From assembly GCA_002448445.1 (NCBI GenBank), contig DJYC01000010.1:1-18776 (forward strand): a DNA stretch of 18,776 bases, in the 5' to 3' direction. The stretch's first letter is position 1; each line of letters opens with the position of its first letter. Shown here in pieces: positions 5,515 through 13,689 of the stretch. This stretch comes from Treponema sp. UBA6988 (GTDB taxonomy: Bacteria; Spirochaetota; Spirochaetia; Treponematales; Treponemataceae). The notes below the pieces were generated by a model. That model was not told the origin of the DNA, searched no databases, and worked only from the letters and a program-made list of their open reading frames with translations. The position numbers were made by a program, and so were the translations under genes.

Positions 5515-8391
5515 TCAGCCAAAAAGCTTCTTTAATTTTTCAAGCGACAAATCTTTTGTGGAATCAAAAATAATATCCGCCGCACTCACATCGTCTCCGC
5601 TTGATTTTATTCCGCAGGCTTTTATTCCGGCAGACTTTATTGCACACACACCGGAACGGGCATCTTCAATTCCAAGACAGTCAGTGTACCAGACACCGGC
5701 ACTTTCCGCAGCATTCAAAAAGATGTCCGGCTGGGGCTTAGCCTTTATTCCTGCAGAAAAATCCAAGGGCTTAGCAAGGCTGCTCTCAAAGTATTTTTCA
5801 AGCCCCAAAGCCTTTATTATAGCAGGGGCATTTTTGCTTGAAGAAGCAAGCGCGCACGATATTCCTTGATCGTATGCTTCTTTTAAAAGATTTTCAATTC
5901 CCGGAAGAATGTCGTCTTTGCCAAGAGAAGAAATCAATTCCTTATAGCGCTCATTTTTTTCGTTGCAGGCCTTCTCCTTTTTTTCCTTGCTCCAGACAAC
6001 CTTGTTTGCTTCAAGAATAACAGCAAGAGAGGCCTCTCTGGAAATGCCCAAAAGCTTTTTGCTTATTTCCTGATTAAAGATAAGACCTTCCCTGTCCGCC
6101 AGCTCTTTCCATGCCCTGTAATGAAGCTCTGCAGTATTAGTGATTACGCCGTCAAGATCAAAGAGAAGGGCCTTTAGCTTTGGTGCAAGACCAAAAGTTT
6201 TTTTCTCACCTGCGCCAAGGGTAAATTCAACATTGCGATGTCTTAGGCTTACCCCCGCACTTTCTTTTCTAAGTGAATATTCGGCAGCATCATGTGTCAA
6301 AGTCACGTCAAGAATTGAACCCTTTAGAGCAAGCGAAAACTTTAGCTTTTTCCAAGAAGACGGTATCTGAGGATTGAATGAAAACTTTCCGCCATAGTCA
6401 GAAAATCCTGCAAAGCCGTAAACCACACTCATCCAGCTTCCTGCCATACATGCAGTGTGAATTCCGTCGCGGGAATTTCCGTTCACATCATCAATGTCCA
6501 TGCGGGCGGTCTTGTTAAAGTATTCAAGAGCCTTTTCCCTCTCGCCGCATACAGATGCCATTATGCTCATTATGCAGTGTGAAAGAGAAGAATCCCCGGT
6601 TGTATATTTTTCGTAAAAATTAAAGTTCCTGATTTTTTCTGCAAGCGTAAATCTTCCGCCAAGCAAAAACTGGGCAAGAACCAAGTCTGGCTGCTTTAAA
6701 ACCCTGTGGCGGTAAATCACAAGAGGATGATAGTGAAGCAAAAGCGGATAATTTTCTTTTGGTGTGTTTTTAAAATCCCAGTCGGCCTTATCCATAAAAG
6801 AATCATCCTGAGGAATAATGCCCTCCTCATCATCATAGGGAATGTACATTTTTTTTGCAGCAAGTTTCCATTCATTTTTTTCTTCTTCGCTGGCCTTGTC
6901 TCCTGAACGCTCAAGAGCAATCTCCAAGTTTTCGCGTGCCATCAAATTTGTAAAGGCATTATTGTTTACAATGGCTGTGTATTCATCAGGTCCTGTAACA
7001 TCTTCTATGCAGAAGGCTCCGTCCTTGCTTTTGCTAAAGTGGCCAAGGCTTAGCCACATTCTTGCAGTCTGTGCGCAAAGTTCCTCAACGTCTTTCTTTT
7101 CAAAGCCAAGATCATCCTCGTGGGCATTTAGGTATTTGTTAAGGGCAAAAATTATGTCTGCGTCTATGTGGTACTGGGCAGTTCCAGCAGGAAAATATGC
7201 AGACGTTTCCTCTCCACTGATTGTGCGCCAGGGGAACAAGGCTCCCTTTAGGTTCATCACACTTGCCCTTTCCAATGCCTTTGGCAAAATGCGTGCCCTG
7301 TATTCCAAGAGGCTTTTTGCAACGAGGGGGAAGGTGTATGTAAAAAGAGGACAGGCATAGCTTTCGCTGTCCCAGAAAAAATGCCCCTCGTAACCTTCGC
7401 TGGACAAGCCCTTTGCCGCAATGGAAGCCCTTCCGTTCCTAGAAGCAGACTGGAGCAGGTGGAAGAGATTGAATTCAAGAGCCTCTTCGCTTGCCCTGTC
7501 ACCTTCAATCTGAACAAGCGCAACCTTCCAGAATTCCGCAAGAAAATCTTTCTGCTCATCAAGCAGCCTGTCAAAGCCAAGTTCCAAAGCCTTTTTGCAA
7601 GAATCAGAGGACATTTGCTTTAAGGACAAAGCATCCCCATCTTTTTGCCAAACATAAGAAATATATTTTTCAAGGACAAAAGTTTCCCCGCTTTTAAGGC
7701 AAAAGTTTTTTTCTCCGTCAAAATCAAGGCTCTGATTGCCCAGAAAAAATTTGTGGCTGCAAGTTCCCGCAAGAGACAGGGAAGAGTTCACAGTCCGCGC
7801 AAAAAATGCCTGTGGATTTTCCTGCAGAACCTGCAAAACCTCGTGGCGGAATTTGGAACCTATTCTTGGGTCGTCCTTTGCAAGAATATTTTTTGCCTCA
7901 ACATCAATAAAGCTTTTTAAGCCAATTTGCACGTCTTTGGAAGAAGTGTTTGTTACGCTGTAGCGGATTGCGGCAGTGTCTTCATGGGTAAAAGAAACAA
8001 GCCTCTCGCTTCTAAGGAAAATTGACCGCGAGCCGTCGTTCCATTCAGTTATGCGTTCAAGGCTTCCCTTTTGCGTGTCCAGCGTAAGCAAGTATTTTTT
8101 TATCTTGCCTGGGTCTTCCAAATTAAAGGGAATGGAATCAAGTGTAAGCTCTATGCGTTTTGGATCAGGAAGGTTAACAATTGTCTCGTGGTTCTTTGCA
8201 TAACCGTAAGCACTCTCCCCGTACAAAATTGATTCGCTCTCGTAAAATCCATTTATGTAAGTTCCCTTGTGGAAAGTTCCGGCTTTTTCTTCCGTGTCTC
8301 CGCGGAATCCAAGGTTTCCGTTTCCAAGTGTAAAAAGAGTTTCGTTTCTTTGTGTTTCGTTTCCGCCAAATTTTTCTGTTGAAAATTTCAT
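5515..8391 (-). CDS. GH65 alpha-glucoside phosphorylase fused to beta-phosphoglucomutase
   Basis: This two-enzyme fusion has 958 aa. Residues about 1-735 are a glycoside hydrolase family 65 phosphorylase (maltose, trehalose, kojibiose or nigerose type). They include NETLFTLGNGNLGFRG (16-31), GHFFWDSE (336-343), VTGPDEYT (465-472) with Glu470 as likely general acid, KQPD (566-569), DSSLS (600-604) and NGNSRDGIH (637-645) near the phosphate site. Residues about 738-958 are a HAD-family beta-phosphoglucomutase with FDLDGVITNTAE (744-755; Asp745 nucleophile, Asp747), SREASL and GIEDARSGV (907-915). Together they should yield beta-glucose 1-phosphate and then glucose 6-phosphate without releasing the intermediate far from the second site. 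The linkage specificity cannot be read here. The ATG overlaps the stop of the upstream GH13 gene (ATGA), with AAGGA about seven bases before it. A normal family phosphorylase ends near 750-770 aa. Confidence 0.92.
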   Translation of the reverse strand: MKFSTEKFGGNETQRNETLFTLGNGNLGFRGDTEEKAGTFHKGTYINGFYESESILYGESAYGYAKNHETIVNLPDPKRIELTLDSIPFNLEDPGKIKKYLLTLDTQKGSLERITEWNDGSRSIFLRSERLVSFTHEDTAAIRYSVTNTSSKDVQIGLKSFIDVEAKNILAKDDPRIGSKFRHEVLQVLQENPQAFFARTVNSSLSLAGTCSHKFFLGNQSLDFDGEKNFCLKSGETFVLEKYISYVWQKDGDALSLKQMSSDSCKKALELGFDRLLDEQKDFLAEFWKVALVQIEGDRASEEALEFNLFHLLQSASRNGRASIAAKGLSSEGYEGHFFWDSESYACPLFTYTFPLVAKSLLEYRARILPKALERASVMNLKGALFPWRTISGEETSAYFPAGTAQYHIDADIIFALNKYLNAHEDDLGFEKKDVEELCAQTARMWLSLGHFSKSKDGAFCIEDVTGPDEYTAIVNNNAFTNLMARENLEIALERSGDKASEEEKNEWKLAAKKMYIPYDDEEGIIPQDDSFMDKADWDFKNTPKENYPLLLHYHPLVIYRHRVLKQPDLVLAQFLLGGRFTLAEKIRNFNFYEKYTTGDSSLSHCIMSIMASVCGEREKALEYFNKTARMDIDDVNGNSRDGIHTACMAGSWMSVVYGFAGFSDYGGKFSFNPQIPSSWKKLKFSLALKGSILDVTLTHDAAEYSLRKESAGVSLRHRNVEFTLGAGEKKTFGLAPKLKALLFDLDGVITNTAELHYRAWKELADREGLIFNQEISKKLLGISREASLAVILEANKVVWSKEKKEKACNEKNERYKELISSLGKDDILPGIENLLKEAYDQGISCALASSSKNAPAIIKALGLEKYFESSLAKPLDFSAGIKAKPQPDIFLNAAESAGVWYTDCLGIEDARSGVCAIKSAGIKACGIKSSGDDVSAADIIFDSTKDLSLEKLKKLFG

Positions 8392-10208
8392 ATATTTTCC
8401 TTAAGCCAGCGCACTTCGTAAGGCCCCAAATCTTGCGCAAGATGATTGTTGTATTTTTTTCCGCTAAGCAGGTCAGTTGAATTTTCAGACCATGCGTCTA
8501 TCTTAAAAGAAGCATTGCTTTCGCTAAAGTTTGCAACCACGTGAATTGTATTCCTTCTGAATGCAAAGACCCGCTTGTCCTGCATAGGATAAAAAAAGAC
8601 TTGGCTTCCGCCCAGCATTTCTTCCTTTGCGCGGAGGCCTATCAGCATCTTTACAAAAGAGGCAAATGTTTTTTGTTCAGGGCATTCACCTTTCCGCTCC
8701 CAATCCGTCTTTATCCTGTGAACCCATCTTGAATCAGAGGACTTGTAAGCGCATTCCCTGTAGCTGTAGTCATTCAGAACAGCACGCTCGTCACCTGCAT
8801 ACAAAAGAGGAATACCGGGCAGGGCAAAAAGCGTTGCGTACATCATCTTCATTCTTTCAAGGGCCATTTTTTTGTAGAGTTCATTCCCCAAAGAAATAGC
8901 CTGCTCAAGCCCCGAAAGAGATGCCATTGTTCCGCAGATGCGGCAGTCACCAGTCTGAGGATTAAGCTGAAAGGCTTCCCCATTTGCAAAGCTTCCCTCA
9001 AAGCGGGCGGTAAAAAATTTGTTCAGGAAGAGGCGGTGGTCGTAGCCATTGATTCCAATAGATGCTGCATCCTCATCAGAAAAAGTCCAGCCTATGTCGT
9101 CATGGCACCTTATGTAGTTTACCCATGCGCAGCCCTGGGGAATACTCCACCTTTTTTCAAGGCTTAAGTTCAAGAGCCTTGTGTCGCGTGTTGCAATGCT
9201 GTTCCAAAAAAGCGCCATCTGAAGCGGATTGTAGGAAAGAATACATTCATCCTTACCAATGTACTGAACAACCTGATCGGGATGAACTATGGCCTCGCTC
9301 TTAAAAAGGAGTGAAGGAGCCGCAATTTTTGCCACACATTCAAAGGCTTTTATTAGGGTATGTGCCTTTGGCAAATTTTCACAAGCAGTTCCCTCTTCCT
9401 TCCAGACAAATGCAAGCGCATCCAGACGAAGGACAGACACGCCAAGGTTTGCAATAAAAAGCATTTCCTCTACCATGGCAAGAAAGACTTCCGGGTTTGA
9501 ATAATTCAAGTCCCACTGGTAGGAATTGAACGTTGTCCAGACCCAGCCGCCAAGTTCATTAACATAGGTAAAAGAGCCCCGCCTTACCTGGGGGAAAATT
9601 TCCCGCAAAGATGAATTCCACTTGTCCACGATTTTTTTGTCCCGGTAGACGTAGTAAAAATTTTCATAGAACCCGTCACCAGACAAAGCTTTTTTTGCCC
9701 ATTCATGCTCAGAACTCGTATGGTTAAAGACAAAATCCAAAACCAGATGAATTCCTTCCTTGTGAAATTCCCCAGCAAGTTTTTTTAGGTCTTCCATAGA
9801 GCCAAGCTTATCCTGAACCTTGCGGTAAGAGGAAATTGCATAGCCACCGTCGTTCTCTTCCTTGGGGCAGTCAAAGAGCGGCATAAGGTGAACGTAGTTA
9901 ATTCCCAAATCCTTTAGGTAAGGAATTTTCTGAACAAGGCCTTTCAAATCTCCCGCAAACAAATCCACGTAAAGCATCATGCCCACGGAATCCTGCCTTA
10001 AATACCAGGGACGGTCATTTCTTTTTGCACACTCAAGGGCCTCTTCGTCATCATCCTTCAAATAAGAAGCGGAACGTTGCTCAGAAGCATCCTTCATGAT
10101 TTTTTGCAGGCGGCCCAAGATGTCGTAAAAATCCCAGCGGTCACCATAGAGAGTGTAAAGCAGGCCAGTCAAATGTGCCATGTTGTCCACAAGCTGCTCC
10201 TTGTACAT
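8388..10208 (-). CDS. Amylosucrase-family GH13 enzyme (sucrose glucosyltransferase or hydrolase)
   Basis: Amylosucrase uses sucrose to build alpha-1,4-glucan and frees fructose; close relatives hydrolyse sucrose. The protein (606 aa) matches the family nearly end to end: FAGDLKG (84-90) with Asp87, DGGYAISSYR (120-129), FNHTSSEHEW (161-170), REIFP (202-206), RLDALAFVWK (261-270) with nucleophile Asp263, FKSEAIVHPDQVVQYIG (302-318) with acid/base Glu305, and RCHDDIGWTF with Asp370. SDSRWVHR near the C-terminal part carries the Arg that pairs with Asp87 in the sucrose pocket of known amylosucrases. No signal peptide is visible, so the enzyme is cytoplasmic. ATG at 10208 has GGAGG about six bases upstream and is preferred over a longer frame from 10235. 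It overlaps the next gene by 4 bp. Whether it makes polymer or mainly hydrolyses sucrose cannot be decided from sequence. Confidence 0.9.
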   Translation of the reverse strand: MYKEQLVDNMAHLTGLLYTLYGDRWDFYDILGRLQKIMKDASEQRSASYLKDDDEEALECAKRNDRPWYLRQDSVGMMLYVDLFAGDLKGLVQKIPYLKDLGINYVHLMPLFDCPKEENDGGYAISSYRKVQDKLGSMEDLKKLAGEFHKEGIHLVLDFVFNHTSSEHEWAKKALSGDGFYENFYYVYRDKKIVDKWNSSLREIFPQVRRGSFTYVNELGGWVWTTFNSYQWDLNYSNPEVFLAMVEEMLFIANLGVSVLRLDALAFVWKEEGTACENLPKAHTLIKAFECVAKIAAPSLLFKSEAIVHPDQVVQYIGKDECILSYNPLQMALFWNSIATRDTRLLNLSLEKRWSIPQGCAWVNYIRCHDDIGWTFSDEDAASIGINGYDHRLFLNKFFTARFEGSFANGEAFQLNPQTGDCRICGTMASLSGLEQAISLGNELYKKMALERMKMMYATLFALPGIPLLYAGDERAVLNDYSYRECAYKSSDSRWVHRIKTDWERKGECPEQKTFASFVKMLIGLRAKEEMLGGSQVFFYPMQDKRVFAFRRNTIHVVANFSESNASFKIDAWSENSTDLLSGKKYNNHLAQDLGPYEVRWLKENI

Positions 10209-10247
10209 CCCAAACCTCCATTCAAGCAAAAGCAAGACTTAGCTAAA

Positions 10248-11162
10248 TTAGCCCTTTACAGAACCGGCCAAAAGTCCGCGCACAAAGAATTTTTGCAGTC
10301 CCAAGAAGACAGCCAAAGGAAGAACCATGGAAACAAATGCACCGGCAGTAAGCAAGTGCCAGTCAGTTCCCCTGGTACCGGCCATATTCATCAGGCGAAC
10401 CGTAACAACCTGAAGCTTCTGCCCCGCACCGCTAAGAAATACCAGCGAAACAAGCATGTCGTTCCAAACCCAGATGAACTGGAAGATTGCAAAGGAAGCA
10501 ATTGCAGGAACGCTAAGCGGAAGAATCAGGTGCACGAATGTTGTAAAATGGCTTGCTCCGTCAATAAAAGCAGACTCAAGGATTGAACGCGGCAAAGACG
10601 AGATGTAATTGTACATCATGTAGGTTGCAAGCGGAAGTCCAAATCCGCAGTGGGCAAGCCAAATGCCAAGGTAGCTTCCGTTAAGGCCAACCTTCTGGTA
10701 GTCGCGCAGAATGGGAATGAGGGAAATCTGAAGGGGAACAACAAGAAGGGCTATGATTATTGCAAACAGAATCTTTCTTCCCTTGAAGCTAAGCCAGGCA
10801 AAACCGTATGCCGCAGCCGCCGCAATAAAAATCGGGATGATTACAGACGGAATGGTTACGGTAACGGAAGACAAAAATGCGCTCGCCATAGTTGCACCGC
10901 GCACAGCCTTTGTTCCCGTAGCAGAGCCAACACTGTAGCGCTGTCCAAAAAGAACCTGGTTGTAGTTGTCCAGAGTAAAAGACTTAAAGTCTGCAAAAGC
11001 CTTCCACCAGCCCGTTGAATTTGTTGCATCGGCAGTTCTGAATGAAGTGATGAAAATTCCAAGCGTGGGTACGGTCCAAAGAATGCAAATTGCAATCAGC
11101 ACAAAGGTTATGATTATCCTTGCAGGGGAACAAGATTTTTTTTCCAAAGATTTTGCTTTCAT
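10248..11162 (-). CDS. aglG: Alpha-glucoside ABC transporter permease, AglG type
   Basis: This inner-membrane permease (304 aa) belongs to a sugar ABC importer (MalG/AglG branch). One hydrophobic N-terminal segment (about 13-35) is followed by a periplasmic loop and five further membrane spans. The EAA-type ATPase-contact loop is ESAFIDGASHFTTFVHLILP. The C-terminal run ending FVRGLLAGSVKG and the piece RGTDWHLLTAGAF are typical of the AglG group as I know it. The ATG overlaps the end of aglF by 4 bp (ATGA), and GGGAGG lies about eight bases upstream. A 39-base gap separates it from the GH13 gene. Naming as AglG rather than MalG is by resemblance from memory. Confidence 0.88.
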   Translation of the reverse strand: MKAKSLEKKSCSPARIIITFVLIAICILWTVPTLGIFITSFRTADATNSTGWWKAFADFKSFTLDNYNQVLFGQRYSVGSATGTKAVRGATMASAFLSSVTVTIPSVIIPIFIAAAAAYGFAWLSFKGRKILFAIIIALLVVPLQISLIPILRDYQKVGLNGSYLGIWLAHCGFGLPLATYMMYNYISSLPRSILESAFIDGASHFTTFVHLILPLSVPAIASFAIFQFIWVWNDMLVSLVFLSGAGQKLQVVTVRLMNMAGTRGTDWHLLTAGAFVSMVLPLAVFLGLQKFFVRGLLAGSVKG

Positions 11163-12241
11163 TTGAATGCCTCCCTGTTTTTGAATTCCTTAAGGTTGTA
11201 ATAGATGACCGGGCTTACGCCAATCAGTATTAATATTGCTATTGCTGAACCACGTCCGTAATTGTGGAAGGTGAACATCTGCTTGTACTGCTGGGAAGCA
11301 AGAACCTCCGTTCCAAAAAGGCCGTTGGTCATAGAATAAACTATGTCAAAGCACTTTAGGGCAGCAAGAAGAATCGTGGTGGAAACGCTTATTAGAGAAG
11401 CCCTGATGTTTGGAATTACAATCTGCATAAGGATTCTAAATTCCCCGGCACCGTCAATTCGCGCAGCCTCTATCATATCTTCGGGGACAGCCTTAAGGGC
11501 GGCAGAAAGAACTACAAGTGCAAACCCTGTCTGAAGCCATACGAAAATGGCAATCAGAAAAAGATTGTTCCAAGGAGCGTTGCCAAGCCAGTTCTTTGGC
11601 TCTCCACCAAAAGCAACCACCACTGCATTCAAAAGACCTGTCTGTTCAGCACCGCCAAATTTTGCCGAGTACATGAATTTAAAGATGACGCCTGCACCCA
11701 CAAGCGAAATGGACATGGGCAAAAAGATAAAGGTCTTTGCAGTCTTTTCTATTGCAGACCTTTCCGCAAGGATTGCAGCCACAAGCCCAAACACAACGCT
11801 AAAGCCTGTTCCGCATACAAGCCAGATTAGCGTGTTACGTATAGAAACCAGCATTGAGCGGTCGGTAAACAAAAATTTGTAGTTGTCCAGCCCAACAAAT
11901 TTGGAAGCGCCCTTGTCCAAAAAGCTAAGGTAAAGAGAGCGCATGGTTGGCAAAAATAGGTACCAGCCCATTATCAATACTGCAGGGCCTATAAAAATAT
12001 AGGGAACAATTCTATTGTAAACCTTTGTAGGAAAAAGCCCGGCCAAAAGGTTCAATGAATAAAAAATAAGGATTACGCTCAAAACTCCCCATACAACGGC
12101 AATAAGCGTCGTAGGAATTTGAGCAAGCACATTTCCCTTTAGCAAGATGAATCCGCCAAGAGAAATGGCAAGCGTTGCAATAAGCGTCAAAAAAGTTTTT
12201 AACAAGTTGTTGGCGCACAAGCGGCTTACAGTTACAGGCAT
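11159..12241 (-). CDS. aglF: Alpha-glucoside ABC transporter permease, AglF type
   Basis: This is the second inner-membrane permease (360 aa) of the importer. Two hydrophobic N-terminal segments (about 11-35 and 40-65) precede the core, which begins VPYIFIGPAVLIMGWYLF. The EAA loop is EAARIDGAGEFRILMQIVIP. GFALVVLSAALKAVPEDM and the C-terminal MFTFHNYGRGSAIAI fit the AglF group of binding-protein-dependent sugar permeases. ATG at 12241 is chosen because AAAGGAGG stands directly upstream with proper spacing; a longer frame to 12295 has no such site and would run into the intercistronic hairpin. The end overlaps aglG by 4 bp. No ATPase gene accompanies the pair. Confidence 0.9.
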   Translation of the reverse strand: MPVTVSRLCANNLLKTFLTLIATLAISLGGFILLKGNVLAQIPTTLIAVVWGVLSVILIFYSLNLLAGLFPTKVYNRIVPYIFIGPAVLIMGWYLFLPTMRSLYLSFLDKGASKFVGLDNYKFLFTDRSMLVSIRNTLIWLVCGTGFSVVFGLVAAILAERSAIEKTAKTFIFLPMSISLVGAGVIFKFMYSAKFGGAEQTGLLNAVVVAFGGEPKNWLGNAPWNNLFLIAIFVWLQTGFALVVLSAALKAVPEDMIEAARIDGAGEFRILMQIVIPNIRASLISVSTTILLAALKCFDIVYSMTNGLFGTEVLASQQYKQMFTFHNYGRGSAIAILILIGVSPVIYYNLKEFKNREAFK

Positions 12242-12279
12242 TTTTCCTCCTTTAGTCTGTAAAACTAAAACTAATTTAT

Positions 12280-12312
12280 AAAACAGGCGCATCATTTTGA
12301 CACGCCCGTTTT
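12280..12312 (-). terminator. Hairpin between the binding-protein gene and aglF (attenuator or mRNA-stabiliser)
   Basis: In the minus-strand transcript, AAAACGGGCG pairs with CGCCUGUUUU over ten pairs including one G-U, with a 13-base loop. UUUUAUAAAUU follows. It begins 13 bases after the aglE stop codon and ends about 38 bases before the aglF start. Such hairpins behind sugar-binding-protein genes often raise the binding protein level relative to the permeases; that role is inferred here. Confidence 0.6.
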
Positions 12313-12325
12313 TACTGCAAATCGC

Positions 12326-13612
12326 TTACTGCGGCCAAGTCTGGTCTATAACCTTAAGGGCCTGCTCTGCACTTTCTGCACCGCTAACATAGTTCACCAT
12401 GCCGGTCCAGAAGGAACCAGAACCAACTTCCGTAGGCATAAGGTCAGATGCGTCAAAGCGGAAGACGCTTGCATTAACAAGAACCTTTGCAATTTCCTTT
12501 TCAAGGGAATTTCCATAGTCAGCAAAGTTCTGATTCTTGTGGGGGAAGAGGGCACCGCCAATCTTTGCCCAAGGAGCACATGCTTCCCAAGTAGTAAGGA
12601 AAATCATGAACTCTTCAACACCCTTCTTGTCCGTAAAGGCAACAAACTGGTCGCCACCGCCAAGAACAGGAGTTCCCCATTTTTCATCAACAGAAGGAAG
12701 GGCAAATACGCCAACGTTGTTTTCCAAGTCCGCCTGAACTTCTTCCTGCATAAAGCCTGTAATAAAGTTGCCCTGGCGGTTCATCATTGCAGCTGGTGGA
12801 TTTTCAAAGATAGGCTTTACGCTGTCTCCGTAGCTAAGTGTTACGATGTTTGCAGGGCCGCCGTAAACATACTTGGGGTTAAGCCAAATGTCGCCGCACA
12901 TTTTAAGGGCCTTTACAACAGCAGGGTCATCAAAAGCAATTTCGTGGCTAACCCACTTGTCGTAAACATCAGGGCCTGCAGTACGCAGCATCAAGTCTTC
13001 AAGCCAGTCTGTTCCAGCCCAGCCTGTAGCGGCACCGCTTTCAAAACCAACTGACCAGGGAACGATACCGTCAGAAACCATCTTGTCCTGCAACGTCTTT
13101 AGTTCATTCCATGTCTTGGGAACTGAATATCCCCTCTTGCTCCATTCCTTTTTGTTGTACCAGACAAAGCTCTTTGCGTTAACGCGGTGGAAAACGCCGT
13201 AAACCTTGCCGTCATTACCCGTGCCAAGTTCCTTCCAGACAGGAGCGTAGTTTGCATCAATTGCCTTTACAACATTGTCGGAAAGTGGCTTTAAGTAACC
13301 CGCCGCCGCAAAACGCTTCATTGTACCGGGCTGGGGAAGGGCCGCAACATCCGGTGGAGTTCCTGCCTCCGTCTGAACCTGAATCTGAACTTCAAAGTCG
13401 GGGCTTCCCTCGTAAACAACATTGTATCCTGTCTTTTCATTAAAGATTTTTATAATCTCCTCAAAGCGGGCCTGCTCTTCGCCACGGAAGGCACCCTGAA
13501 CAAGAATGGTCTTGTCCCCTTCACCACCAGAAGCTGCCTGCTCCTTCTTTGAGCATCCTGCGAGTGCCAAAAGCGCAAAAGAAAGCGCAAGGGCTCCAAA
13601 TAACTTTTTCAT
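12326..13612 (-). CDS. aglE: Alpha-glucoside ABC transporter substrate-binding lipoprotein, AglE type
   Basis: This sugar-binding lipoprotein (428 aa) should sit outside the inner membrane and deliver alpha-glucosides to the AglFG permease. The signal peptide is MKKLFGALALSFALLALAG, with lipobox LAGC and acylated Cys20, followed by SKKEQAASGGEG. The mature part is a family-1-type extracellular solute-binding fold. Marks of the AglE group are YEGSPDFEVQIQVQTEAGTP, ALPQPGTMKRFA, WSVGFESGAATGWAGTDWLE and a C-terminal RFDASDLMPTEVGSGSFWTG. ATG at 13612 is chosen because AGGAGG lies five bases upstream; a longer frame from 13657 would bury the signal peptide. It lies 77 bases after the regulator gene and is followed by a hairpin before aglF. 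Confidence 0.92.
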   Translation of the reverse strand: MKKLFGALALSFALLALAGCSKKEQAASGGEGDKTILVQGAFRGEEQARFEEIIKIFNEKTGYNVVYEGSPDFEVQIQVQTEAGTPPDVAALPQPGTMKRFAAAGYLKPLSDNVVKAIDANYAPVWKELGTGNDGKVYGVFHRVNAKSFVWYNKKEWSKRGYSVPKTWNELKTLQDKMVSDGIVPWSVGFESGAATGWAGTDWLEDLMLRTAGPDVYDKWVSHEIAFDDPAVVKALKMCGDIWLNPKYVYGGPANIVTLSYGDSVKPIFENPPAAMMNRQGNFITGFMQEEVQADLENNVGVFALPSVDEKWGTPVLGGGDQFVAFTDKKGVEEFMIFLTTWEACAPWAKIGGALFPHKNQNFADYGNSLEKEIAKVLVNASVFRFDASDLMPTEVGSGSFWTGMVNYVSGAESAEQALKVIDQTWPQ

Positions 13613-13643
13613 ACTAACCTCCTGTATCTTGCTTAAATGTGCA

Positions 13644-13673
13644 AGTATAAAAACCAACTTTTTCTGCGGCCAA
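13644..13673 (-). promoter_or_regulatory. Possible internal promoter before aglE
   Basis: On the minus strand, TTGGCC (plus 13668-13673) and TATACT (plus 13644-13649) are 18 bases apart in the regulator-aglE gap. The -10 element is good and the -35 element weak. No LacI-type palindrome is seen in this gap, so any regulation here would have to come from elsewhere. Confidence 0.3.
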
Positions 13674-13689
13674 TTTTTGCATGCATTTT

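Noticed and set aside
12242..12295. N-terminal extension of AglF
   Set aside because: The perfect ribosome site AAAGGAGG lies inside this extension just before ATG 12241, and the extension runs into the intercistronic hairpin region.
13613..13657. N-terminal extension of the AglE-type binding protein
   Set aside because: It would precede the lipoprotein signal peptide, and the AGGAGG site clearly sets the start at 13612.
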